Shown here: one piece after another, positions 24,701 through 36,700 of the stretch
Layout of the letters: each line of letters starts with the position of its first letter
Position numbering within the stretch: the stretch's first letter is position 1
Source: Hyalella azteca
Taxonomy: Eukaryota; Arthropoda; Malacostraca; Amphipoda; Hyalellidae
DNA length: 64,000 nt
Assembly (NCBI RefSeq): GCF_000764305.2
Contig: NW_025943947.1
Coordinates: 248,001 to 312,000 of the forward strand
Direction: 5' to 3'
Made by a program: the position numbers and the translations under genes
The notes under the pieces: generated by a model
Told to the model about the DNA's origin: nothing
The model's input: the letters and a program-made list of their open reading frames with translations, nothing else
Database searches by the model: none

Positions 24701-27700
24701 AAATCGGGCTTCCTTACTCGATTGGTTTGGTCTTTACAAGTCGAATGGTATATTTTTCAATGCTGTAGCTTGAAAACTGTAGGAAGAGATAGATTTTTAA
24801 AGTACCCCCTTTTTTGTTCGTTTTCTATGAATTTCACGTTTTCTATTAATTTTTCCGAAAAATCATACGAACAAAATGTGCTTGCATTTCGGTTTTACAT
24901 ATATGTGTGAAGTTTCAGAAAGATCCGTTAGTAAATGTGGAAGTTTTCCTGGAGGATATACCCCCCCTCCCCCCCTTAACTTATCGTGAATCATGTCGAC
25001 AGAACTGCCTTTACAGTCTTTGCTCAGCACTTGGTGCAAGATTAAATATGCTCTGAATTCTCATAATTTATCATTTTATAATCAATTATTACACTGTGCA
25101 ATGTGTTCCGAATGGTGTTATTTGTTACACTGTGCAATGTGTTCTGAATTGTGTCATTTATTACACTGTGCAATGTGTTCTGAATGGTGTCATTTATTAC
25201 ACTGTGCAATGTGTTCTGAATGGTGTTATTTATTTCACTGTACAATGTGTTCAGAATGGTGTTATTTGTTACACTATGCAATGTGTTCGGAATGGTATAA
25301 TTTGTTACACTGTACAATGTGTCACAGGAGGTTCTCATGTTGTTGTTAATTGCCCGGGACCGCTGCTCGGCGGCGCCCACGAAGAGGCGGCGGCTCCGGG
25401 GGAGGAGGGGGGAGCGGAGGTTCCACTCCAAGGATGTCGGCGAAGGATGGGAGCGACGAGAGGAAAGCCGCATTCGGCCCAGGGTTAGACCAGAGGTCCA
25501 GCGGGGTCAGCGAGGTGGGATGCGAAGGGCAGTTGAAGAGGTGATGGGTGGTGTGGTCTATAGCGCCGCACTCAGGGCAGAGTGGGTTGTTGGCTGCGCC
25601 AATGCGGGCAAGGTACGAGTTGAGCCGCGATGAGTAGCCAGAGCGGAGTTGGGAAAGGGCGCTTCTGGCCGCCCTGGGGAGGGAAAGCTCGCTGGACGAG
25701 ACAGTGGGGGCAGGGGTCAGCAGCACCTTGTTGGGAGCTGCTGAGGCCAGGAAGGATGAGACAGCGGAGCTGTGCAGGGTGCTGAGGGCAGCGGAGTAGG
25801 AGTCGGGGGGGAGGGATCCCTCTACCAGCAGGTGAGAGACGGAAGGGAGGAAGCAGGACTGAAGCGTGTGCTTCATGGAGCGGGGCCCTGATGTCTGGGT
25901 GACAATAGGGTAGCTGGGGTGGTGTGAACGTAGAGCACTGGCCAGGAACTGCGAGCAGAGTAGAGAGAGGTGTTCGGCCACGGGTAGGACCTCAGCTTCG
26001 CTGTGTAGGTGGGAAGCGGAGGCCATTAGAAGAGATCCCGTGGCTATGCGGAGGGCAGAGTTTTGAATGGTTTGCAGCTTGGAGATTGCCGAAGGAGAGG
26101 CGTTGGGGAACCACACTGGGGCAGCGTAGGTGAAGAGGGACTTTATAAGAGCCTTGAAAGTCACCAGGAGGGTTTCCTTCTGCTGTCCCCAGCTGGTTCC
26201 GGCGAGGGATTTGAGGACGTTGAGGCGCGGGCNNNNNNNNNNNNNNNNNNNNNNNNNNNNNNNNNNNNNNNNNNNNNNNNNNNNNNNNNNNNNNNNNNNN
26301 NNNNNNNNNNNNNNNNNNNNNNNNNNNNNNNNNNNNNNNNNNNNNNNNNNNNNNNNNNNNNNNNNNNNNNNNNNNNNNNNNNNNNNNNNNNNNNNNNNNN
26401 NNNNNNNNNNNNNNNNNNNNNNNNNNNNNNNNNNNNNNGGGGAGGGAGGAGGCGGCGAGGTGGGGGGGGCGGGAGTCGCAGTGCACCCGGGGCAGGCCCA
26501 GGTGTGGTTGTACTGGGATGCCCGGCGGAGCCCGGAGCACCGTCTATGGACCCAGAGGTTGCAGCAATTGCATTGGAAGGAGACTCCCCGCCAGGTGACC
26601 GGGCGCCCGCAGACGCCACAAGGGTCAAGGCTGTCAGGGCCGGGGTGAGGGTGGATACCCGCCATCAGGAGGAGAAGGGCGACGGTGACTTGGTCGAGTG
26701 GGCGGGCTGCGGCCGAGGACAGGAAAGGCGAAGGGAAGAAGCATCGCCCCACGCGGGGGCGCCGCCAAGCCGAAAAAACGGCTCGCAGCAGGTCCGGGAG
26801 TTGTGTCCGTGTTTGGCCCCCCGGGAGCGACGGGTCGCACCGGAGGGGTCCATCCACCACGAAGAGGCCCGGACGTCGGATGAGAGGTTCTCATGATCTA
26901 TGCAGGCTACATTGTTCCACGCTACCGTTAGCAGAGAAGACATGACCGCCGGGAGAGCAGCTTCTGTCGCACATGATGGCTGGCGCTAGATGAATGATAC
27001 CTGGCTTAGCATTGCTGTGCCGGCACCATATTTGGCCTTAAACACTAATTGCACTGCAGACAAATGACAAATAATAACGCAATGCATGGTTCCCATGTGA
27101 CAGCGTTGGAATTCTCCTCATATCGAATATATCTGTTGCGTGTTGCAGGAGTTAGGAATGAATTAAATAAACCATATTCTCATATATAACAAAGCAAATC
27201 TATTTCTGAAAAAAATGCAAATAGTTCTAAGTAACCAAGATATTCTAGTTTTAACAATCACGATGCGCTCAACGTTGTTGTGGTGTTTAAAAATTATGAT
27301 CGCCGCTGATAAATGTATTAGCGAAGAGCGGAAAAACTTTGATATTTTGTACTGACAACTTCTACAATGACTGATGCAAAACTTTCATTTTATTTAAAAA
27401 AGTAACAGTTTCCTGCAAGCTCCAGTAAAACCAATTTCAACTTCTTATTTTCAATGCTACTCTGCATTTCATTGTTGGGGATTTTCAACCAATTGCCATA
27501 CCTAACATGGGTAAAGTATAAGTTTAGGAAATGCAAAATCAGGCAACTTTCCGATAAATAAAATCGATTATAATGCCGATTGATCTGATTGATCGCTAAC
27601 GTATGTCATCTCACAAATGGAGCCTATGTCTGTCAATTGGCATCAAATTTGCACTATGATTGATGCTTTCGAATTTTGAAGAGAAAATTCGCAAAAACTG

Positions 27701-30700
27701 TAACTGCATATCCGAGACTTCAATTTTTGTTTAATTTTTCCGATTGAGGAGAAAATTAGAATTAGAGTTGGCTGAGAGATCTTTGGTGTTAGAAATAATG
27801 ATCTTCTCCATTTTTGTCGGGAAATTTCTTCTATCAAAAACCCAACAAAAACTACTCCCATCTTCAATTCATTTCGAAAAAAAATTAAAAACTTTTGCTG
27901 CATACTTGCCGTAATTGCAAGACAAGATTGCCATCACAAAGAAGCGCCAGGATTTTTTCTGGAAAGGTTCCTGCAATCTTTAAGCAGCGGATAGAAGACA
28001 CTTCCAGATTGTCGAAGATACAAATTTTATTTCATTCTCGGGTTTGGGAAAACTGCAAAAAATACTTCTTGTGAGGAAAATTTACCTTGCGTTTATAAAT
28101 TATAACTCAATACTCTTTTATAGCTTCCGTTTCCGATAATTTGCGTCTCGTACGTCTCTTATATAATCTATGCTGAAAATTTTACACAAAAATTCATTTC
28201 ATCATTTCAGTTTGGTCGTTTGCATATCTACTATCGAACAAAATAAAAATTTTGCTCACATATCCAGCATGAATTGCGACTTCATTGAAAACCTAATCCC
28301 CACGGGACAAAAGGAGGCCTACAATTAAGACCATAGAATTGCAGACCGAAAAGTCTTAAAGAGACGAAATGGACGTGAAGTACACTTCCTAAAATAGTGT
28401 TCGATCATCAAAGGATTTTACCGAAATAATGCCTGTCGCAACCGATTTTGCATTGACATATGGCGAGCTTGCATGATCGCTTAATACAACTAGTCAATCA
28501 ATATCTGGCTTATGCATGAAAGTCTATCAATACCTTGCTAAATACTTTTTCCATAATATGCTGCTTAGAAATATTTTATATTTTTATAAAACGATCATAA
28601 TGTCTTATGCAAGCTCGCGAAGAATATTTTATCTTGAAATTATTAATTTCAGGTACGGTCATTAGAAATTCAGTGTTTCGTTATTCATGGGAATTTGTAC
28701 TTATCGAAAGCCTTGCCGGAGTTCACTACAACACCTAATTCATTTAATGAAATACAAAGAAATGTGGATATTTAATTGATTCGCAAGACCTCCTTCCAAT
28801 TTAAATCCATTACTTCAGTAATATTACTGCACCGTTTGATGCCATGAATCACATAAAACACATCCGGTTCGAAGTCACATCCGCCCAAAATGAAATAATA
28901 GGAAATAAATAACTATAGTATGAAAGTTTCCCCAATTATACTGCACTAATGTTCTAAGTACGGTTGGAATGCTTCGTTATTAAGATTATCACATAGTTCT
29001 CGCGAAGAATGTGTTGTTTGCTTGTTGCCTTGCAGTACATGTTAACTTTACTGTCGTTGTGGTAAAAGTTTTTATATGGAAGCATGCCAGCCTTTCCGGC
29101 CTCTATATGTGCTTCTGTATTCTTCTGTATCATGCACCAATGTGGCTGTGTATTAGATGTATCCTCCATTAAATTCTTATGAGCTTAATTCCTTTTTTTC
29201 TCCTGAATGCAATTTTAACCCTCTACCGCCTGATATGAGTAACCGGAGCAATATTGTCACAAGCCTACTTCCCAAAAAGGAAACGTTCAAGTGAACGCAA
29301 AATGACTTGCACTGATGGTTGCCGCCACGTACAACTTTCAAATGTTTTCTCTTGCGTACAAACGTCCTCAGGTTGCTACACTCAATACTTTACGTATAAT
29401 TTAAGTTGAAAGTTATGCTCCCGGAGAGTGACATACGGTGGTAGAGGGTTAACTGACGCCGGGGATTTTTTGGTGTGTACATAACCCCCGAAAATCGATG
29501 TTGAAATTCAAAAAGCATATATCAAGTCATGAGTAACCACTCAATAATCACTGGGATGACTTCATTTAATGCACAAAACCAGATTTCTTCTTTAGCGCAT
29601 AAAAAATGTATTTAATCATCCACAGCGTACCTTTAATCTTATATTTTTCGAATTTCCAATAGTTTCTGGCAATTCTTGAAAAACTATCCTTTTATTTGAG
29701 GATCACTTTTTGTTTCCAGGACGCAATTTTTTCTACGGTAATCGTGTAATTTTTCAGGACTCTCCCTGTTTTTCATGCTTGATTACTCATAGCACTTCAC
29801 ATTAATCTCGATTCTTACAGCATTTTGTTTCACATAATTTCTAGAATTGCTGTGAGAACAGAAAAATTCATAATAATGTTTGGGCCACTTTCTGTGAAAA
29901 CGGAAGAATGTTTATAATTTTCTACCTCAAAAGATCGCTTCTGACATAAAGTGTTTACCGTCGGTTGTATTTTTAAGCTCCAACAAAATCAGTTTCAAAT
30001 ACTATCAAATATTTTAAAACCTTCAAATCTCATTTCAAGCGTATCGTCCGAATTAATTACTTCAAATGTTTCCTGGCTGCATTCGATCTAAAATGTATCA
30101 TTTAGATTGATATGGTCGATGCATTCGATAAAAAAGTATAGCTTCTTCACATTGCTCTCCTAAGAAAGTCAATCACAGTGATGTTTTTTTTCTGTATTAT
30201 CTGTGTTATTTTCATCATCTTTCTAGATATTCTTTGTGTCTTCCCCTCGGAAACCATTGCATTATCGGGCTTCCACAAGTATTCCTGTCATTATTTTTCT
30301 CCTGCGCTACATAATTTAAAATGCAGGTCGTTATATGTAATGCAATGAGTTACATTTTCCTAAATTATTACTTCCCTTCATGAACGCTTATTTCGTACAA
30401 AACTGTGACGGAACTGTCGACTGACTGACCTTACCATCCATATTAATTCAGTAATAAAACAAAGTTAGATTGGCAAATCAGTTTACGGCAAGGTAAATGT
30501 TGAAAGGGTTGTAACCAAAGCTAGTCAGAAAAATCCAATCAAGTTTCACTATATAGCCATCTTTTTTGTGGTTGCTAAAAGCTCGTGAAACTTTTTATCG
30601 TCAAGTCCTCATTTGAGAAAAAGCTATATTTGAGATCCTATTGTTGATGAGGGTTAACGGCATCTGCCATTGCTCAATGTATTCTTTGAGAAGTGAGCAG

Positions 30701-33700
30701 AGTGCTCCGACTCCTCCAGAACTGCTCAATATCAATCACTGTATTACATCTCGGTTTTATTAGTTGTATTAAAATTCTCAAGTGTTTGACAGAATTAGTT
30801 GTGCCGAGCTGCATATAATTATTTCATAAGTGAAGGATTTAAATGATTTATCAGGTAATTAATTAAGCTCAAGTAAGATTGAAATATTAGATAACTTCTC
30901 TTCACTTAATTTCAATGAAAATTTAATAATTCTGCCATTAAAATGAAAATTCTGTCAAACTATTGAGAACAATTATGCGATGACGTAAATGTTTCTAAAC
31001 TCCTCCAAATGTGATGTTCACATAAACCTTTACCATTCTTGACTCCTTGTGATGAGCGTATTTGTTGAGAACACTCATGGGTGATCGCCATCCTGCACAT
31101 TCCATCACGAACACTTTCCACTTTCCTTGTAATTTCTTATGTTTTCACTTTCTGTCTCCTCTTTTTTTACATAAATTACTATTAATATCTGTGTGTGCTT
31201 GGGATGCTTGACGAATGTTTGAAACATGAATGCAAGTGAATATACAAAATAAGACTGTAGTTAATGTATCGTGAGACACTTGATTTATTTGTTTTTATTC
31301 CTTGCACTTCGGACGGGTGCGCAAATTAAGCCGTGTTTCTGGCAGACAGCGTTTTACGGCCCAACACTAAGTTCAAAGCAACAGCCTTAAACACTCTCAA
31401 GTTAGTAGACTTCTGATGAACATGACTGTTGACAGATTCAAAGAAGTATTTCCTCCCACAACATTGAATAGTTTCTATTTTTTTTTATTTTACGAGCTGT
31501 GCACTACTTTAAAGAATTTTATAGCAGTTTCATAGTTTCAAAATGCTGTTGAGATCATCATTATATCCGCGAAATGTGTCAGACATTTCATGATTGCATA
31601 ATTGTTTCAAATTTCCCTACAACCTGAAAGAATAATGATAATACGCTCCTGATTTTCCGGATCTATGGACTCAAGAACTTACTTATTTATCCATTGTACA
31701 TGAACCATACAGTATGCCATTTCTCAGCAAAGTAGGTTGATGAATATGTCTTAAAGGATTATTTGAACTTTCGCAAGAAACTTTTCGTTAAAAATCCTAT
31801 TTGAGCATTCATATCAAGTATGCCAAATGGTGTACACATTTTTGAGGATAGTCAACAGTCCTAGACTACAAATATGTTCACGCAAATGGTATGCAAGTCT
31901 TGCAAAAGAATGTCTCTCACAGACCTTCAATAAATGACTTACTGACTACATTTCAGCGTCGACATCGCTATGTTATCTTATGTTATGTTATATCACGTCG
32001 CAGGCCCACTCAAACATACTCCTTGTTTCTTTCAACATGTTACTCACACGTACATTAGTGTGTTTCAATCGGCAAATATTCCTGGAGCATTTTTCATCGA
32101 GGGATTTTTCAATACATTTTTCGACGTGTGACGGCAAGATAATATGCATGGTTAAACGAACTAACTAGCTTATTCATGGGTGATTCGTGTCTACATCTGG
32201 TGTTATGTGTGTGGCTACGTGTGGTTGAGTGTTGCTGACGTGTATTGTTGTCGTACGAAGAGGTGGCGGCAGCAGCAGCAGCAGTCTCCTGAGCAGATGT
32301 TGGCGACCACCACCTGAAGATCTGCCTGAGCTCAGCGCTCAGTTCCTTACGGTCTATCCAAGGTGAGGAACAGCCTTTTGTAGGACGCGACACAGATGCT
32401 CTCCTTCAGACGAATGCTCCCTCGGAAAACTCGTATGAAAATATTCTCAGTTACCAGCACTTAGTAAACCGCATCGCATTTACTCTTTTAAAATTAGATA
32501 CAGATTTTATCTGGCAAAATTTAGTATTTTCATCATCATTCAAGGTACTTGTAACAATTTTTTTCACATCAGCCTCGTGAAATATTATCTTGCAAAAGTT
32601 GTAATGTTTTCACTTCATTTGTTTTCGACGGATTAAGCTAGATGTATGAATTACTTTAATATCTCTAAACCGAATTCAAAATTTTTTAAGTCCCAATGTG
32701 AATGCTCCCAATTAATGAGCATTCACTCAACAATAATATTCAAATTTTCAAAGAGTCGTTATTGTTCATGAATTTTTATTTCTGGATTATTGCTGTAGAG
32801 CTCGATTTGCCTGAATTTCTTGAAGATGATTTGCCTCTCACCATCTAAAACTGGTTATTAACCACAATTTGGAAATGATCCTACATGATTCAACTCGCGT
32901 AAACATTCGTAGTGGACTAGACAGAACCTCACCTAGCCAGACGCTAGTGTTGCACTTAGCTATTTAGTCCAAGTTGGTCAAATAATAGCTATTTGCACAG
33001 CATAATTTATTTGCTCGTATGATAAAAATGATTTTCCGAGGGAGTGTACGTCTGCCACGCTTTTTAGTGACATTTGTACTGAGGTCGCTGCTGCACAAGA
33101 GTGGCTTCTGATGGCCTGTAAACAATGAATGCAGCATAGAGCGCTCCTACTGCCGTGTCTCGTTATTGTCGAATAAACAAGAGCAACATTCGATGCTTCT
33201 GTACACGTATCTCGCTGCCTCATTCCATGCAACTTTATTGAAAAAATTATTCGTTTGTTTCGAAGGAGGACTTAAATTTTAATCAATTTATGAACTGCTA
33301 TTAATATTTTGAATTATCCCCTAAAATGAAAAAATATTTTTAAATTTGTTAAGCTAGAGACAAACTGGCTCACGAATTTGGTAGTATACGCACCAACATT
33401 AGATTCGTCCTGATTCAAATCCTGTGTTCATGTCGTTCTAAATTAGATGAAAGAAATGAGCGAAATAATCTATGAATCTATCCTTAATCTCTTGTTCATC
33501 TCTTGGTTAATTTTTTCGATCACCGTATGATATTTTTGGGTCCTCCTTCGAGAAAATCTCAGACATCCTTTCGAACGAGGCGTTTCTTGTACGGAATCTC
33601 ATATGACCTCATACACTCGTAGTGCAGTTGTATAATTGGTACGAATGATCGCACAAGCATAAAAGTCTTCATTTTATTATGGTCATGGAGACCCAGCGAC

Positions 33701-36700
33701 AACAAAAACACAAATGTCCAATTGATTGGATATGCACGAGTTAATTTATGTGATTGGGACACGATTATTCGCTGCAAAATATTTTGAAGTTTGGCATCCT
33801 CCAACCAGACATTCGCTCGCTTAAAATTCAATTTTACAAACAACTCAGAATCATTATGAGAAATTTGAAGAGCCCAGTCCTTGCTTGATCACAATGGAAA
33901 CATCAAGCCGTCATTACTCTAGTGTCTCCACTCAAGCCCCTGGCTGAAGTCGTACGCAGTCCACCATTTCTCACTGGTCTACGACACCTACAGTGATTTA
34001 TCGTATATTGCTATTCATAATTTCGGTCGTCAGAGAGGTAAATTGTGCTTAAAGTACTAAACTATTTATTTGAAATTTGTTTTTCTTCACGAATAAATTG
34101 AGGTTCTACTCCTCTTTTTCCACTTTTTCCACCAAACTATAGCTTATTTATTTCGGTAAATCTTCTCTACCACCTGCACGGCATAGCAAATCATTTCAAA
34201 TGCTTCATCAGCGTTGCTTTAAATTGTTTCAGCTTGTTCTCTATGCTTATAACATGTAAAATAAGTTTAGAAGCACATTATTTCTCAAGCTGATCCTGAA
34301 CATATTTTTTTTGCCACAAACACATATACATCGCCCTCCTCCTCGCTTAGCTTGGTTACCATTGTAGATCATTCAAATGTATGCTACATCGATGAACTGT
34401 TAGTGTTAGCATAAACTACCAACATGTTGCCGATAGTGGCAACATGCTGATATCCTACCGGATTGTCGTCAGAGATAACGAGGTAACTTTTATATGCATA
34501 TTTCCAAACCAAATGGCTTCTTTAGAGCCGATAGAAACAATTTAAATTTCAATTGAGTGACTATAACCCCATGATCGATTTGGTTGAAGAACCTTCGGTC
34601 ATGAGATGAATTTTATAAAAGATGCAGAATCCGAGCTCATGATGTAGCATGCAGTTTAAAGACAAGTCGGAACTAATTCAATCTCTTTCTCCACGCGTTC
34701 CTCTGCACCCATAGCAGCAACACTCGTCGTAGAGCACTATAGTATCTACCTCAAGTTAAATAGCATCTTTTTTTTCATCACTGAGAATCTAAGAAATGTC
34801 GCACGCCATTTGATTATTCAGGTGTGTAGCTTTACATAGCTTTATTCGCTGGTATTTAGTCATTTTATAATTATTCAGAAATCAGCTATTAAACTTTCTG
34901 TTAAATACCTCTTGTAGAGTGTTCTAGAAAATAGATCGTAATGCATGGTAATTGTTTTTCGCAACATAACCTTCATTACTTTCAGGAGTGGAGTTGGTAA
35001 GTGATACGATTTCGTATAAATATTGTTTTCAGGCAACTATAAAAAATATGCTTTGCTCTTAATTGATTCAATGATGATCTCAGTCTCCTGTCGATACAAG
35101 TTGAATTAATTGCCCAAATAGGAATTGCTTCAAACGACGCTGCGTCCAATGAACCATACGAGCGAATTTCTCAATGCGTATTGCCGGGTTCTAAATGTGT
35201 TCTCTTGTGAGTCTAATTATCACTCAATTGAGCTAAATTAATGTTTTTGGCTAAAAATAGATATAAAATCCTTATCGACATTTCTAGGACAAAGTGTGGA
35301 ATATAACACGCGTGTCTCGTCTCGAATACTATCAATAAATTATAAATGAGGTTTTTCATGTTTATGCAACTCTCCTTACTACTGATTTTTGCCTTGCCTT
35401 AATGACAGCTTTTTGAGAGTCATTATTAGGGTCTAATCGCACTAACCGCATATAAATTTAGTAGGTAAAATGATAAAGATAAAAAATTGGTATGAAAATA
35501 TTATTTGAGATCGATTCGTAAAAGAATAATAATTGTTAGGAGCTCAAACGTTAGGAATAAACTAGAATTTAGGCGTTATAATATGCCATGCTAGCCCCAG
35601 ACCTGCTACTGACTGCGCCCAGCCTGTTTGGAGCGCCGAGGATACGGATTCGACAAAATTTCAAATTTGGCCGAATTTTTTTTTTGTCTTGTTCAAATTT
35701 GGGTATGAGCAGGCTCATGATAACAGGTGGATAATATAAATATTAGATAATATCAATTTATTGATAATTGCAGATAAAAAATAATTTGTCATTGTACCGA
35801 CCGATTGCGAAGACAGAGAATTCAGAGAGACAAGCGAGTCGGACAGAGAATTCAGTTTGGTCAATAATTATCATAATTTACGTTTGACAGTTTTCATAGT
35901 TTTGTTAGCATAGTTTGACAGTTTGTCATAGCATAGTTTGACAGTTTTCATGGTTTCATTTCAAGCTTCTAATTGCGTATGTATAAAATAAATGATTTTT
36001 TCAGCAGTCACAGGCTCAAATAACACGCGCCACAATATATGTGGCCTGCAAATTCCATAAATTTCAGGTTTATTTATATTTTTTAATATACTGATTTTTA
36101 ATACTTATTGATTGGCGTTTACTCCAATTCATGCGCAATATAATAGAAACATGCAAACAAGATATACGGCGTGAAATGACACGTACAAGTAATTTCTCTA
36201 TTTTGGGAGACCTTCAACCCTGTTTAAAAGTTGGGTGCCGTTCACCATGACAATTTTTCTCACTCTTCACCGGCCGATAAGTCACTCAGAGGGACCTGAA
36301 AAATCTCTCTTACCTTCGCCGTGGTCGCTCTCGTGTGTCTCGGTCAGGCCAGCGTCGTTCCCTCTGACAAATCGTCTCTGAAATCTTCATTTTTCTTCAG
36401 AAGAAGTGACTCTGAGGCGCAGTCCTGAGAGTGATCACTTCAAATCTCTACTTTGGGTGTTGCGAGAATAAAATATAGGTCTTAATGATGGGCTTCCTTT
36501 CGTGGGTTTCAGTTCAATGATGTGCAAGCCATCGCCCAAGATTCACGAATTTAAACATGAAAAAAGTTAAACTCTATGATCCTTTAATAAAATATTACGA
36601 CTTTAGTCTGGCTGATAGTTTAAATAAAACGCATTACGCTTTCTCGATTTAAGCAATGCTGGTAAAAGGTAAATGGTTAGGGCTTCGTTAAGGCAGGTCT

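Larger units (their letters stand above)
25340..26883 (-). mobile_element. PHD-finger non-LTR retrotransposon, gapped
   Basis: Bounded by perfect 12-bp direct repeats, so both ends of the insertion are present. It is far more GC-rich than its surroundings, suggesting a young insertion. Read on the - strand: N-terminal part with a PHD finger, then the N gap, then the C-terminal part of a jockey-like reverse transcriptase polyprotein. The 3' end is tiny: the stop TAA is followed by CAACAA and then the duplication, so the tail is a short CAA run rather than poly-A. Endonuclease and the RT palm are absent; either they lie in a gap much larger than 206 bases or the copy is internally deleted. Confidence 0.88.

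Noticed and set aside
25089..25325. Cys-rich repeat proteins encoded on either strand
   Set aside because: A 36-bp tandem array keeps all frames open; the repetitive peptides follow from the array, with no start or splice context.
32109..32393. 95-codon - strand frame over the candidate cassette exon
   Set aside because: Low-complexity Ala/Ser/Thr run from the CAG repeat; splice signals and phase favour the + strand.
33410..33435. Possible tRNA T-arm (GATTCAAATCC)
   Set aside because: No matching acceptor stem, D-arm or anticodon arm could be folded around it.
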